From Marinobacterium lutimaris (GTDB lineage: Bacteria > Pseudomonadota > Gammaproteobacteria > Pseudomonadales > Balneatricaceae): a stretch of 64,000 nt of DNA. A model generated the notes under the pieces. That model was not told the origin of the DNA, did no database searches, and was given only the letters and a program-made list of their open reading frames with translations. Positions 45,698-54,856 of the stretch are shown here, one piece after another. The DNA lies in NCBI RefSeq assembly GCF_900108065.1, contig NZ_FNVQ01000001.1, forward strand, positions 62,001 to 126,000. Direction: 5' to 3'. Within the stretch, counting starts at the first letter, position 1. Each line of letters opens with the position of its first letter. The translations under genes were made by a program, and so were the position numbers.

Positions 45698-46549
45698 TTA
45701 ACGCAATAGTTCACTCTGCAAACCATATTTTTTCTGAAAACTTGCCAGCGCCTTCCCAGCATCGACCTGAGCGCCCACAAAGATCTCGAAGGCATCTATT
45801 CCTTGATAGATGAACAGGTCGAACCCAGACATCAACCTTAAACCATGGCGATTGGCTTCGATCAGGAACTCGGTATCCAAAGGAGTGTAAACGGCGTCAA
45901 ATGCCCACTGTTGGCCGCCGAACAGTTCTTTGTCCAAGGGAATCCCAGGGCTTTTGTAATGGCCTACTGGAGTGCAATTGACGAGTCCATCAACGTCACG
46001 GGCTATATCCGCTATTTTTTCCTTGTCGGCGACACTGGCTTTAAAACCTTTGGCATTTATCGCCTCCGCGAGCGAGTGTGCACTGTTTACATCCAGGTCA
46101 GAAATAAACACCTCAGTGGCACCTACTTCAAATAGACCAAATGCGATTGCACGACCAACGCCACCTGCACCAATCAATAGCACTTTACCCGCGGGCTCTT
46201 CTGCGAAGCGGGCGCGATAGCCGCGTATAAAACCTGAATAATCGGTGTTTGCCGCAATGATGGATTCGCCAAATAATAATGTATTGGTCGATCCCACGAG
46301 TGCTGCCGAGGGTTTAATTTTATCCGCAAGTTTTAATGCGGCCTGCTTGTATGGATAGGTCACATTACAGCCGCGATAACCGCTTCTCACCAACTCGGCC
46401 AAGGTTGCTTGCAAGGCGGCTGGCGACTCGTTGTCTGGCTCATGGAGTTGGTAGTCGAGCTCATATCCGTAAAGGTCTCCCAGTAGCTTGTGCAGGTCTG
46501 GTGAGCTCGATTGGGATATAGCACGACCTACGAGGCCCAATTTGATCAT
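45698..46549 (-). CDS. Shikimate/quinate dehydrogenase family protein
   Basis: The protein is 283 aa. The substrate domain contains SQSSSPDLH and NVTYPYKQAAL with the catalytic Lys, followed by NTDYSGF, and the Rossmann half has LLIGAGGVGRAIAFGL and NCTPVGH. All AroE landmarks are present, but its position in a tripartite-transporter operon suggests a catabolic role (quinate or shikimate oxidation) rather than the housekeeping enzyme. Cofactor preference is not decided: the loop after the second strand (DLDVNSAH) carries acidic residues, which favours NAD over NADP. Confidence 0.85.
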   Translation of the reverse strand: MIKLGLVGRAISQSSSPDLHKLLGDLYGYELDYQLHEPDNESPAALQATLAELVRSGYRGCNVTYPYKQAALKLADKIKPSAALVGSTNTLLFGESIIAANTDYSGFIRGYRARFAEEPAGKVLLIGAGGVGRAIAFGLFEVGATEVFISDLDVNSAHSLAEAINAKGFKASVADKEKIADIARDVDGLVNCTPVGHYKSPGIPLDKELFGGQQWAFDAVYTPLDTEFLIEANRHGLRLMSGFDLFIYQGIDAFEIFVGAQVDAGKALASFQKKYGLQSELLR

Positions 46550-46565
46550 AAAAGGTACCTTTATG

Positions 46566-46596
46566 AGCTCTTTCAGGCCAGCGGCCTAAAAGAGCT
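46566..46596 (-). other. Strong hairpin between tctA and the aroE-like gene
   Basis: Arms AGCTCTTTCAGGCC (46566-46579) and GGCCTAAAAGAGCT (46583-46596) pair over 14 bp with one G-T type mismatch and a three-base loop. It lacks a T run, so it may stabilise or process the mRNA between the two genes rather than end it. Confidence 0.55.
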
Positions 46597-46647
46597 TCAG
46601 AATAAACGCGGATATTTCGGTCTATTTCGTCGATTAGACGTTATTCG

Positions 46648-48165
46648 TTATGCATCGCGGGATGCATCTGAACGACGTTTTTTGAGCATCACTTTCCAGA
46701 TTGGGAACTGCGAAATAAGAATCAAAATAACCACCGAAAAAAGCACCACGGATAGAGGGCTGGAGAATAGGTTTACGAAAAACTCGCCGATATCGCCACG
46801 CTCGGAGATGATCGCACGACGCCAGTTATCATCCACCAAGCGGCTCAGTATGACGCCGAGGATTACCGGGCCAACCTGGTAGCCGTACAGCTTCATGAAA
46901 TAGCCCAGCACACCAAAGCCCAGCATCCACCAGATATCGGCCACAGAGTTGTTGATAGCATAGGCGCCGACAATCGATAGCACGAAGATCAGGGGAATCA
47001 GGATCCCTTTCGGGCATTCGACGATGCGCGAAAACAGCTTGATGCCGGTGAGACCAAAGATCAGCACGAAGATATTAGCCAGGGTCAAATTGCCAACAGT
47101 GAACCAGAACATCTCCGGGCGCTCGGTCAGCAGCATGGGACCAGGGTTAAGACCATGGATGAACAGTGCACCGATAAACACCGCAGTAACCGCATCCCCC
47201 GGAATACCCAGGGTCAGCATCGGAATGTAGGCACCACCAACAGCTGCGTTGTTAGCAGACTCTGGCGCAATCAGTCCCTCTTTTGCACCTTCTCCAAACG
47301 GTACTTTCGGATTTTTCGTAGTCCTTCTGGCGTAATCGTAGGCCATCAAAGCGGCGATATCGCCACCCGTGCCGGGCAGGGCACCGATGATGGTGCCCAG
47401 AATCGAGGACTGGGTGCCCAACGGCAGGTATTTACGTACGTCCGCCCAGGCTGGAATGATGCGATCGAGCTTCTGTTTCAGTGCCACCTTGTCGAGGTGA
47501 TGCAGTTGCATCAGCGCTTCCGAGAGGCCAAACATGCCGATCATCACCGCCACAGGGTTGATACCGTTCCACAGCTCTACAGCACCGAAAGTGAAGCGCT
47601 CTTCAGCGGTAAGCGGGTCCAGTCCAACGGTGCCGATCAGTATGCCCAAGGCACCGGCGAAAATCCCCTTGGTCAGACTTTCACCGGAAAGTGAGCCTAC
47701 CAGCATGATCCCCATAACGCCCAGCATCATGTAGTCGCGAGGCTGGAACGTCAGAGCAAACTCACTGATAGACGGAGCGGCTACGGCCAAAATGAAAATG
47801 CCGATAAAGCCGCCGACCACCGACATTACGGTGGAGAGACCGATAGCCCGTCCGGCCTCACCCTTTTGCGCCATGGGGAAACCGTCCAGTGCGGTGGCAA
47901 TGGCCGAGGGCGCACCGGGAATGTTGAGCAGGATGGCAGTTCGGGAGCCACCATATACGCCCCCCATGTACACGCCTACCATTAGACAGAGGGCGTTGTT
48001 GATATCCCATGAGAAGGTGAATGAGATCAGGATCGACACCGCCATAGTGACGGAGAGTCCCGGGATTGCACCTACGTAAATACCCAGGAAGGTGCCCAGC
48101 GCGACTAGAGCAAGCAGCTGTGGCGATACCCAGGCCATTGAAAAGTATTGCAGTGCCTCAAGCAT
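46648..48165 (-). CDS. tctA: Tripartite tricarboxylate transporter, large permease TctA
   Basis: The protein is 505 aa with about 12 hydrophobic segments. Conserved motifs: GVYMGGVYGGSRTAILLNIPGAPS and GALPGTGGDIAALMAYDYARR, the two pseudo-symmetric Gly/Pro signatures of TctA. It is the channel subunit of a sodium-driven solute importer that works with TctB and a periplasmic receptor. Two bases separate it from tctB. Confidence 0.93.
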   Translation of the reverse strand: MLEALQYFSMAWVSPQLLALVALGTFLGIYVGAIPGLSVTMAVSILISFTFSWDINNALCLMVGVYMGGVYGGSRTAILLNIPGAPSAIATALDGFPMAQKGEAGRAIGLSTVMSVVGGFIGIFILAVAAPSISEFALTFQPRDYMMLGVMGIMLVGSLSGESLTKGIFAGALGILIGTVGLDPLTAEERFTFGAVELWNGINPVAVMIGMFGLSEALMQLHHLDKVALKQKLDRIIPAWADVRKYLPLGTQSSILGTIIGALPGTGGDIAALMAYDYARRTTKNPKVPFGEGAKEGLIAPESANNAAVGGAYIPMLTLGIPGDAVTAVFIGALFIHGLNPGPMLLTERPEMFWFTVGNLTLANIFVLIFGLTGIKLFSRIVECPKGILIPLIFVLSIVGAYAINNSVADIWWMLGFGVLGYFMKLYGYQVGPVILGVILSRLVDDNWRRAIISERGDIGEFFVNLFSSPLSVVLFSVVILILISQFPIWKVMLKKRRSDASRDA

Positions 48166-48167
48166 CG

Positions 48168-48689
48168 TTAGTTCGCTCCACTGTTAAAGAGATCGACGAT
48201 GACCGCCATGATTTCACGCTCCGGGATGATTCCCTCGGGCAGGACCACCTTGAACACCAGTCGGAAAACAACGTAAACCAAGACCAAGATCATGGCCGAG
48301 AGCAGCAGTGTGCGAATGGTGCCACTGCGGTGGAGAAACTTAATCGTCAGAAACAGGAAGGCCAGTGCGGTCAGAATGAAACCCAGGGTGTTGAGTACGA
48401 CTGCGAACAGGAAAATGACCGCGATCATCACTGCGACAACTGGCGGCAATATTTCCTTGAAGAAATGGCCCTGAACCTCAGTCGGTAAGCGCAGGTTCTG
48501 AATACAGGATACACATGAAGTGATTACCATCAGCGCGGTTGCCGCTAGCGGTAAAGCGCCGGGTGAACTGAGAGATTCGAATCCTGAGATGCTATAGGCC
48601 TTCCAAAAGAGGAAGCCACTCAGAATTACCATCAGGAATCCGAACAGTGTTTCGCCGGGCTTCGTGTAGATATGCTGGGTATGTGCCAT
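48168..48689 (-). CDS. tctB: Tripartite tricarboxylate transporter, small permease TctB
   Basis: The protein is 173 aa with four hydrophobic segments (FGFLMVILSGFLFWKAY, LPLAATALMVITSCV, VVAVMIAVIFLFAVVLNTLGFI, LSAMILVLVYVVFRLVF). Size and order (tctC-B-A) identify it, since TctB sequences are poorly conserved. Confidence 0.88.
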   Translation of the reverse strand: MAHTQHIYTKPGETLFGFLMVILSGFLFWKAYSISGFESLSSPGALPLAATALMVITSCVSCIQNLRLPTEVQGHFFKEILPPVVAVMIAVIFLFAVVLNTLGFILTALAFLFLTIKFLHRSGTIRTLLLSAMILVLVYVVFRLVFKVVLPEGIIPEREIMAVIVDLFNSGAN

Positions 48690-48741
48690 GGTGATAGATT
48701 CACTCTAGTTATAGTCGGTTGGGGTGTGCAGCCAACCAGCG

Positions 48742-48764
48742 GAGCCGGACGCAAGGCCCGGCTC
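48742..48764 (-). other. Hairpin between tctC and tctB
   Basis: GAGCCGG (48742-48748) pairs with CCGGCTC (48758-48764) in the tctC-tctB gap. Such intercistronic stems often protect the receptor mRNA so that the binding protein is made in excess over the permeases. Confidence 0.45.
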
Positions 48765-48773
48765 TCGGTTGTA

Positions 48774-49778
48774 TTACTCGGGGCGTTTGATGCCAAACTC
48801 TTCGGGGGAGTGCTTGGCGAAACCAGCGTCATATACGATCCATGAAGAGACGGAGCGGTAGTTTTCTAGGAACTGCTTCGCTTCGTCACCGGAGACGTTC
48901 ATGATGCTGAAACCTCGCTTGTCCATCAGGGCTTTGAAGTCCGGTTGCTCAGCTGCCTTGGTGTAAGCGTCGACCAGTTTTTCAACCGCCTCATCGGGTG
49001 TGCCCTGCTTGATGAAGACACCGAAGAACGGTCCCCAAGGAAGGTACTTATTGAAGCTAGGGAACTCCTCAGTAATTGGTGCTACTTCAGGCAATAGATC
49101 GTTCGCTTGGGTGTCGACTAGGCCAATGACCTTCATACGACCCGCTTTGATATGTTCAATTGCCGCGCCAAGTACAGCGGGCATGATGTCAATAGCACCA
49201 CCCTGAAGTGCAGTCAGCGCAGGGCCATCGCCGTCATAAGGAACACCGGTGAATTCTACGTTGGTTTCTGCCTTAAGCATGGCTAGCATGATGGAGGTCA
49301 GACCGCCGGGACCGGTGGAGCCGGTTTTGATTTCGTCAGGGTGATTTTTGGTGTACTCGACGAGCTCTTTCATTGTGTTGAAAGGTGCGTCGTTGCGAGC
49401 CACGAAGATTGGCGTACCGCGTGCGAGTATGTTGATAGGAATCATGTCGCTGTAATCGATATCGGCCAAGCCCAGTACTTTGTACATCTGGGGATTCTCG
49501 GCACCCATTAGCAGGGTATAGCCGTCGGCCTTCATCGCGTTGACATACTTGGTAGCTATCGCTCCGACACCGCCAGTTTTATTGGTCATGATAATGTCAC
49601 GACCCAATACGTCTTCGGCATGAGGGGTTACCGAGCGCATAACTGTGTCTGTAGAGCCACCTGGGCCCCACTGAATGATGCCTTGCAGGTCTTTCTCTGG
49701 ATATTCTGCCATGGCGTTGCCAACAACCAATCCAGCGAATGTGATACCCGCGAGTGTCTTGATCAGCGTCTTTTTCAT
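48774..49778 (-). CDS. tctC: Tripartite tricarboxylate transporter receptor (Bug/TctC family)
   Basis: The protein is 334 aa with a signal peptide (KTLAGITFAGLVVGNAMA-EYP). The mature protein starts with the Bug-family pattern YPEKDLQGIIQWGPGGSTDTVMR, followed by NKTGGVGAIA and STGPGGLTSIML, which line the carboxylate-binding cleft. It captures a carboxylate in the periplasm; the ligand cannot be read but the linked AroE homologue hints at quinate/shikimate-type acids. Confidence 0.9.
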   Translation of the reverse strand: MKKTLIKTLAGITFAGLVVGNAMAEYPEKDLQGIIQWGPGGSTDTVMRSVTPHAEDVLGRDIIMTNKTGGVGAIATKYVNAMKADGYTLLMGAENPQMYKVLGLADIDYSDMIPINILARGTPIFVARNDAPFNTMKELVEYTKNHPDEIKTGSTGPGGLTSIMLAMLKAETNVEFTGVPYDGDGPALTALQGGAIDIMPAVLGAAIEHIKAGRMKVIGLVDTQANDLLPEVAPITEEFPSFNKYLPWGPFFGVFIKQGTPDEAVEKLVDAYTKAAEQPDFKALMDKRGFSIMNVSGDEAKQFLENYRSVSSWIVYDAGFAKHSPEEFGIKRPE

Positions 49779-49954
49779 ACCGTTTATCCTTCTTCTTATT
49801 GGACGAAAGCCGTTTAGGCCTGTTGTTTCGCGGGGCGCGTAGCCTAGTTGTCATGGCTTGCGGACCATTCGGGTCTTGCAGTCTCCCCGTTAGCTATGAA
49901 TTGTGCCTCGATATAAAATTACGTCAAATACCTATAATTGCCAGTTCTATAACA

Positions 49955-49975
49955 TGATGTTAATTTTTGACATCA
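49955..49975. promoter_or_regulatory. Putative LysR operator, tctC / lysR
   Basis: TGATGT-N9-ACATCA (49955-49960, 49970-49975) is a perfect 6-bp inverted repeat in the 248-base divergent region. It fits the T-N11-A layout of LysR regulators (outer T and A of each arm). Confidence 0.4.
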
Positions 49976-50026
49976 ACGCTTTAACGTTTGCTTTGTCAAA
50001 AGATAGTGGATTTAGAGAGGCTGGCT

Positions 50027-50941
50027 ATGTCGAAACGTCAACTGACGCTGCGTCAGATCGAGATTATTCGTGCGATAAAAGTAGCGGGTTCGATTATAGG
50101 AGCTGCGCGGCTATTGAATGTTTCTCAGCCGGGTCTCAGCCGAACCATGAAACATGTTGAATCGAGTCTCGGGATCAAGCTGTTCACCAGAAGCGGAGGG
50201 AAATATACGCCGAGTGCAGAGGCCAGCACTATCTTTGCCCAACTGAATGACCTCTATAAAAAACTCAATGATTTGAATACGTCGCTTAACCAGCTTGAAG
50301 ATGGGCGCGGCTTCGAACTGACATTTGGTTCCGTACCAAGTATTGCAATGTCCATGGTCCCTAGAAGCCTTCGCCGAATTAGCGAGCGACATCCTGACCT
50401 CCATATCAATGCCGAGACACTGAAACTCGAGGAAGCGATCGATTATCTATTGTTGGGGCGTGGGGAGTTTGTTTGTATGAGTTATCGGTTAAACCACCCT
50501 GCCATCGACTTTCAGCCTCTAGAAGAGGGGAAACTGTGCTGTGTTGTCCACCGTGACCATGAGCTGGCCAAGCTGGATAAAGTGTCGGCCGAACAGATCG
50601 CGCGATTTCCATTGATTGGTATTGATCCAGCCGACCCATACGGACAGATTTTGGATAGCGTATTCGCGCAGGATGATGTCCAGTACGACCTGAGATTTCG
50701 AGTACGGTTTGGCTTTATGGTGTTGGGGTTAGTCAAACAGGGGCTGGGAGTGGCAATCCTTGATAGTTTTTCATTAGCTGATGTTGGAGATGAATCCAGT
50801 GAACTGAGAGTGATTCCTCTTGAAAAACCAGTAAGGTTCAAAACCTATGTGGCGATGCGGAATGATGGTGAGCTCTCAAGTTTCGCAGAGTCGTTTATTG
50901 ATGCGATGAAAACGGAAATGGGTCAGAAAAGCTTTACTTGA
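50027..50941 (+). CDS. LysR-type regulator of the tct operon
   Basis: The protein is 304 aa from ATG 50027, with GAGAGG about six bases upstream. The N-terminal helix-turn-helix (QIEIIRAIKVAGSIIGAARLLNVSQPGLSRTMKHVE) is followed by the periplasmic-binding-like effector domain (GFELTFGSVPSIAMSMV..., RVRFGFMVLGLVKQGLGVAIL). Divergent to tctCBA-aroE, so it most likely senses the imported carboxylate and controls that operon. Confidence 0.9.
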   Translation: MSKRQLTLRQIEIIRAIKVAGSIIGAARLLNVSQPGLSRTMKHVESSLGIKLFTRSGGKYTPSAEASTIFAQLNDLYKKLNDLNTSLNQLEDGRGFELTFGSVPSIAMSMVPRSLRRISERHPDLHINAETLKLEEAIDYLLLGRGEFVCMSYRLNHPAIDFQPLEEGKLCCVVHRDHELAKLDKVSAEQIARFPLIGIDPADPYGQILDSVFAQDDVQYDLRFRVRFGFMVLGLVKQGLGVAILDSFSLADVGDESSELRVIPLEKPVRFKTYVAMRNDGELSSFAESFIDAMKTEMGQKSFT

Positions 50942-51435
50942 AAACCTATTGATCTGCTCGTGTTTTCCCAAAACTCATGTTTGGCTTCAGGCCTAAGTCT
51001 TTCATTTAAATCCAGCGATTCTTCAGAGTGTCATCTGGATTTTTGCCTGGATTGGTTAGTTGTCGGTGCACTTTAGCCTGGAGGGTGAGGTTATCCGCAG
51101 ATCAACGTGGCCAAATCCCATTTTCCCCCCTCACACACCCGATCGATCGTCGCTGCTGGCGCTGACGTTCGGGTGTGGGGGCGTCTGCAACAGAACTCCC
51201 AGGTGGTGTGCTGTTGTCTTCTATGAAGAAAGCGTTAACGACGACTGGAACGACCGGTAGGGTGCTGACTGTGGGGCCTGCAGGGGTGTTCGTGTTGGTG
51301 CAACAGGGGGCTTCGGGCATTCCATTGGTGCGTTGTGCTGCATGAAAAGGCTATATAACCGATTGAAAACAGGAATACGCCGCTGCGGCTTGATTATTGC
51401 TTGGTCAAGCTGCATTCCTTTTGGTGGTGATCCTT
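50942..51435 (+). other. Long intergenic region before the AraC-type gene
   Basis: This 494-base stretch has no credible gene. It contains an inverted repeat CACACCCGA/TCGGGTGTG (51134-51142, 51169-51177) with a 26-base loop, which may terminate the lysR transcript. I see no other assignable element. Confidence 0.55.
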
Positions 51436-52470
51436 ATGAATTTGTCTTCCTCCATGAATCGTCAGACGCTGGCCTGTTCGGGTGTTTTGGCGTCAGTTAC
51501 CCTGGGGCTTGAAGAGTTCATCGATCGGCAGGGTGGAAACAGTCGTCAGGTTCTGTCGCGCTCGGGTTTGAAGCCGGGCCTCTATAAGGAACCGAATCGG
51601 CATATCTCTCTGAAAAGCTACTGTCAGTCGATACACGAAGCTGCGCGTTCCACCGGTAATGAGCACTTCGGGCTCTGGTTCGGTGAGCAGTTCGGTCCCG
51701 AAGGGCTTGGCCTGTTTGGCTACTTTGCACTGACCGCGCCGGATCTGCGCTCAGCCATCGACGGTATGCAGACCTACTTCCAGGTGTTTCAGCGCAACAG
51801 CCTGCTGAACTTCGAGGTGGATCAGGGCATCTGCAGACTGGAATACCGTCTGCTGGATGGTGATATTGTCGACCGCAGGCAGGATGCCGAGCTGACCGTG
51901 GGCATGTTCAATAATGTATTGAGTCGGGCCTTGGGTGAGAGTTGGGCTCCGCTGGAGATTCACTTCCAGCATCCCGCCCTGGTGGATGCGTTACCGCATT
52001 GTGAGGCGTTCGGCTGCGAGGTTAAATTCCAGCAGTCCCGTAACGAGATACTGTTCCGAGAAAGCTGTCTGGATCAACTGATGCCGGACGCCAACCCCAT
52101 GCTGAATAATGTGGTACGCGGTACCATCGCCGATCTCGTCGGTACAGCACCGCAGATACTTTCAACGGCCCAGCGGGCGCGTAGCGAAATTATCGAGCTG
52201 CTGCCGCAGGGCGAAGCCTGTATCGATCAGGTGGCCCGCCGCATGAGTCTGTCCCGCCGTACCCTGCAGCGCCAACTCTCCGCTGAACAGTACTCTTTTA
52301 AAGCCCTGGTCGATGAGCTTCGCGAGGAGCTGGCGATCTATTACCTTGAGTATGACCGCCTGAGCATATCCGAGGTGGCCTATCGGTTGGGTTATTCGGA
52401 AATCTCCGCATTTACCCGCGCATTCATGCGCTGGAAAAATCTCTCTCCCAGCGATTGGCGGGCACGCTGA
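51436..52470 (+). CDS. AraC-family regulator with Arabinose_bd-like N-terminus
   Basis: The protein is 344 aa from ATG 51436 (GGTGGTGA upstream); a second ATG lies at 51454. The N-terminal ~240 residues match the AraC-type 'arabinose-binding' domain of the OruR group (FGLWFGEQFGPEGLGLFGYFALTAPDLRSAI). The C-terminal DNA-binding pair has IDQVARRMSLSRRTLQRQL and SISEVAYRLGYSEISAFTRAFMRW. It lies 128 bases upstream of the GS-like gene and is the obvious candidate to control it, with a direct-repeat operator between them. Confidence 0.9.
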   Translation: MNLSSSMNRQTLACSGVLASVTLGLEEFIDRQGGNSRQVLSRSGLKPGLYKEPNRHISLKSYCQSIHEAARSTGNEHFGLWFGEQFGPEGLGLFGYFALTAPDLRSAIDGMQTYFQVFQRNSLLNFEVDQGICRLEYRLLDGDIVDRRQDAELTVGMFNNVLSRALGESWAPLEIHFQHPALVDALPHCEAFGCEVKFQQSRNEILFRESCLDQLMPDANPMLNNVVRGTIADLVGTAPQILSTAQRARSEIIELLPQGEACIDQVARRMSLSRRTLQRQLSAEQYSFKALVDELREELAIYYLEYDRLSISEVAYRLGYSEISAFTRAFMRWKNLSPSDWRAR

Positions 52471-52510
52471 TCTGCTGACTCGATCTGCTGGCGGGCAGAT
52501 TGGCACCGAA

Positions 52511-52540
52511 TGTCAAAAGACCGTATTCAGCGGTCAAACC
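52511..52540 (+). promoter_or_regulatory. Putative AraC-type operator (direct repeat)
   Basis: GTCAAA occurs at 52512-52517 and 52533-52538, exactly 21 bases (two helix turns) apart, the spacing favoured by AraC-family half-sites. The second copy is embedded in the inverted repeat GACCG/CGGTC (52519-52523, 52531-52535). It lies 60 to 90 bases before the GS-like start. Confidence 0.5.
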
Positions 52541-52598
52541 TGTTAAGCCTAATTACTGAGACACTGCTTCCATCCCACAAACAAAAGGAGGGAAGCAA

Positions 52599-53981
52599 AT
52601 GTCTACTCAACCTCACCCCCTGGCCTCTGTCTGGAACTGTCCGGCAGAAAACGCACTGGAAGAGGCGCATATCTTCCTGGAGCGTCACGGCGTTAAATAT
52701 ATCCTCGCGCAATTCGTCGACATGCACGGTGGCATCAAAAGTAAAGCGGTTCCGGTGCATTGCCTGAAAGATCTGGTCGAGTCCGGAGCAGGTTTCGCAG
52801 GTGCGGCTGTCCTGGGCTTCGATATGACTCCCCAGGATCCCGAATACATGATGCGGGCGGACCTTTCCACCCTCACGCTGATGCCCTGGCTGCCCGGTTA
52901 TGCCTGCATCCGTGGCCATGGCTGGGTCGGTGATGAACTGTTCCCACTGGATTCGCGCAATGTGCTGGCGGTTCAAACCGGGCGCCTGGCCGAGCGCGGC
53001 CTGCGCTTTATGACCGGGATGGAGCCTGAGTTTTACCTGCTGAAGCGGGATGAAAACGGCTCGGTTGTTCCGTTCGACAATACCGACACCCTGGACAAGC
53101 CTGCCTATGATTATCAGGGCCTGACCCGTAATGCGCCCTTCATTGAGGGGCTGCATCAGGCGCTGGCCGGCATCGGTCTGGATGTTTATCAGATCGATCA
53201 TGAAGACGCCAACGGTCAGTTCGAACTGAACTTCAAGTACGACGAGGCGATCAAGTCGGCGGATAACATGCAGTTCTTCAAGATGGCCGCTAAAGAGGTG
53301 GCCAACGGCCTGGGTGGTATCTGCAGCTTCCTGCCGAAACTCAGCGCGACCACTACCGGCAATGGTATGCATGTGCACTGCTCTCTGGAAAACGCTGAGG
53401 GCGACAACATCTTCCAGGATGACAGCGACCCCAGCGGTATGGGGCTGTCGAAAACCGCTTATCAGTTTATTGCCGGCGTTATCGAGCATGCCCCGGCTCT
53501 GGCAGCACTGCTGTGTCCGTCGGTGAACTCCTACAAGCGACTTGTCCGAGGTGCACCCGGCAACCCCAGCTGGGCGCCGGTGTTTATCACCTACGGCAAC
53601 AACAACCGCTCGGCGATGCTGCGTATCCCCTACGGTCGCATCGAGGTACGCATTGGCGATGGCAGTATGAACCCCTATCTGGCGGTGGCTGCAATCATTG
53701 CGGCGGGTCTGGATGGTGTGGATCGTGAGCTGTCGGCGCCTGAGGCCCATGCCATCAACTTCTATGAGCTTTCTCCGGCACAGGTGGATGAGCTCGGGGT
53801 AGGGCGTCTGCCGGAAACCCTTAACGATGCTCTGAATGCGCTGGAGGATGACAAGTTCCTCTGTGAAGCGCTTGGCGAGCGCCTGGTCGGCAGTTTCCTG
53901 AAGATGAAACGTAAGGAGTGGCACGAGTACCACAGCACCGTTTCCGAGTGGGAACTCAACCGTTACCTGACCTTTTATTGA
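52599..53981 (+). CDS. Glutamine synthetase type III / gamma-glutamylamide synthetase-like ligase
   Basis: The protein is 460 aa. Catalytic landmarks of the GS fold: MEPEFYLL (metal Glu), HEDANGQFELNF, the NGMHVHCSL His/Asn loop, NSYKRLVRGAPG and the RIPYGRIEVRIGDGSMNPYLAVAAI segment with the C-terminal metal site. The size and variant motifs fit the GlnT/GmaS branch, which joins glutamate to methylamine or another amine instead of ammonia. AGGAGG sits eight bases before the ATG. It is followed by a PhyH oxygenase after 14 bases and then by an amidotransferase, suggesting it activates an amine as a gamma-glutamyl amide for oxidation. Confidence 0.85.
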   Translation: MSTQPHPLASVWNCPAENALEEAHIFLERHGVKYILAQFVDMHGGIKSKAVPVHCLKDLVESGAGFAGAAVLGFDMTPQDPEYMMRADLSTLTLMPWLPGYACIRGHGWVGDELFPLDSRNVLAVQTGRLAERGLRFMTGMEPEFYLLKRDENGSVVPFDNTDTLDKPAYDYQGLTRNAPFIEGLHQALAGIGLDVYQIDHEDANGQFELNFKYDEAIKSADNMQFFKMAAKEVANGLGGICSFLPKLSATTTGNGMHVHCSLENAEGDNIFQDDSDPSGMGLSKTAYQFIAGVIEHAPALAALLCPSVNSYKRLVRGAPGNPSWAPVFITYGNNNRSAMLRIPYGRIEVRIGDGSMNPYLAVAAIIAAGLDGVDRELSAPEAHAINFYELSPAQVDELGVGRLPETLNDALNALEDDKFLCEALGERLVGSFLKMKRKEWHEYHSTVSEWELNRYLTFY

Positions 53982-53995
53982 TAAGGAGTTTTGTC

Positions 53996-54856
53996 ATGCT
54001 CGAACTTAGCGAAAAGCAGATTCAGCAGTTTCGTCAGGATGGTTTCCTGATCGTCGATAAGATTATTGAGCCGGAAGCGGCACTTGAAATTCGTGATCGC
54101 TTTGAAGGCCTCTTCAGTGGCCAGTATGAAACCGGGATCCGACCGGATGAGGTTAACCTGCCGGAGGGTGATCCTCCCTATACCAAGCAGATCTGTAACG
54201 CCTGGAAATCTGATCTGGCGGTAGCTCGTCAGGTGATGTCCGAGTCCATGGGCCGCGCCTGTGCCCAGCTTGGTGGCTGGACCGGCAGCCGCCTGATGGT
54301 CGACAACCTGCTCTGGAAGCCGGTCAACGGTCGCTCCATCGGCTTCCATCAGGACAGCATGTACTCGCTCTGGATCGATAAGCCGGAACTTGTCAGCTGC
54401 TGGCTGGCGCTGGATCACACAACGGCTCAGGGCGGCACACTGGTTTATGTGCGCGGCTCGCACAAGTGGGGTGAGGCCAAGCCGATCATGAAGTTCCACG
54501 GGCCTGAGGATGATCTCAAAGAGGTGCGTGAATGGGCGGATACCAACGGCTTTGAGCTGGAACTGGTGCCGATCGAAGTTCCGCCGGGCGGTGGTGCTTT
54601 CCATGATGGCTGGCTCTGGCACGGTTCAAGGGTCAACCAGGCAGATGTGCCGCGTCGCTCGGTGGCAATGCACTACTTCCAGGACGATATCGAGTACAAC
54701 CCGGAAAAGATGACCGTCGGCAACGGTCCGATCTACGGCCGCTATAAAAAGTTCGGTAGTAACGAGGTGGATGAGAGCTACTTCCCCATCGTCTATCGCG
54801 AAGATGGTTATCGTTCTCCGGGGCTCGATGAATACCTTGAGAAGGGAGTGGTGTGA
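53996..54856 (+). CDS. PhyH-family 2OG-Fe(II) dioxygenase
   Basis: The protein is 286 aa from ATG 53996 (AAGGAG seven bases upstream). The iron triad is FHQDSMYS (His and Asp) and the distal His in FHDGWLWHGSRVNQ, with an Arg 10-15 residues later (RRSVAMHYF). VSCWLALDHTTAQGGTLVYV matches phytanoyl-CoA dioxygenase-type enzymes. It hydroxylates an aliphatic carbon using 2-oxoglutarate; the position between a gamma-glutamyl ligase and an amidotransferase suggests a gamma-glutamyl-amine substrate. Its stop overlaps the next start (TGATG). Confidence 0.85.
   Translation: MLELSEKQIQQFRQDGFLIVDKIIEPEAALEIRDRFEGLFSGQYETGIRPDEVNLPEGDPPYTKQICNAWKSDLAVARQVMSESMGRACAQLGGWTGSRLMVDNLLWKPVNGRSIGFHQDSMYSLWIDKPELVSCWLALDHTTAQGGTLVYVRGSHKWGEAKPIMKFHGPEDDLKEVREWADTNGFELELVPIEVPPGGGAFHDGWLWHGSRVNQADVPRRSVAMHYFQDDIEYNPEKMTVGNGPIYGRYKKFGSNEVDESYFPIVYREDGYRSPGLDEYLEKGVV

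Noticed and set aside
52527-53933. Open frame of 468 codons antisense to the GS-like ligase gene
   Set aside because: Shadow of a real gene with clear family motifs; no motif or ribosome site of its own.
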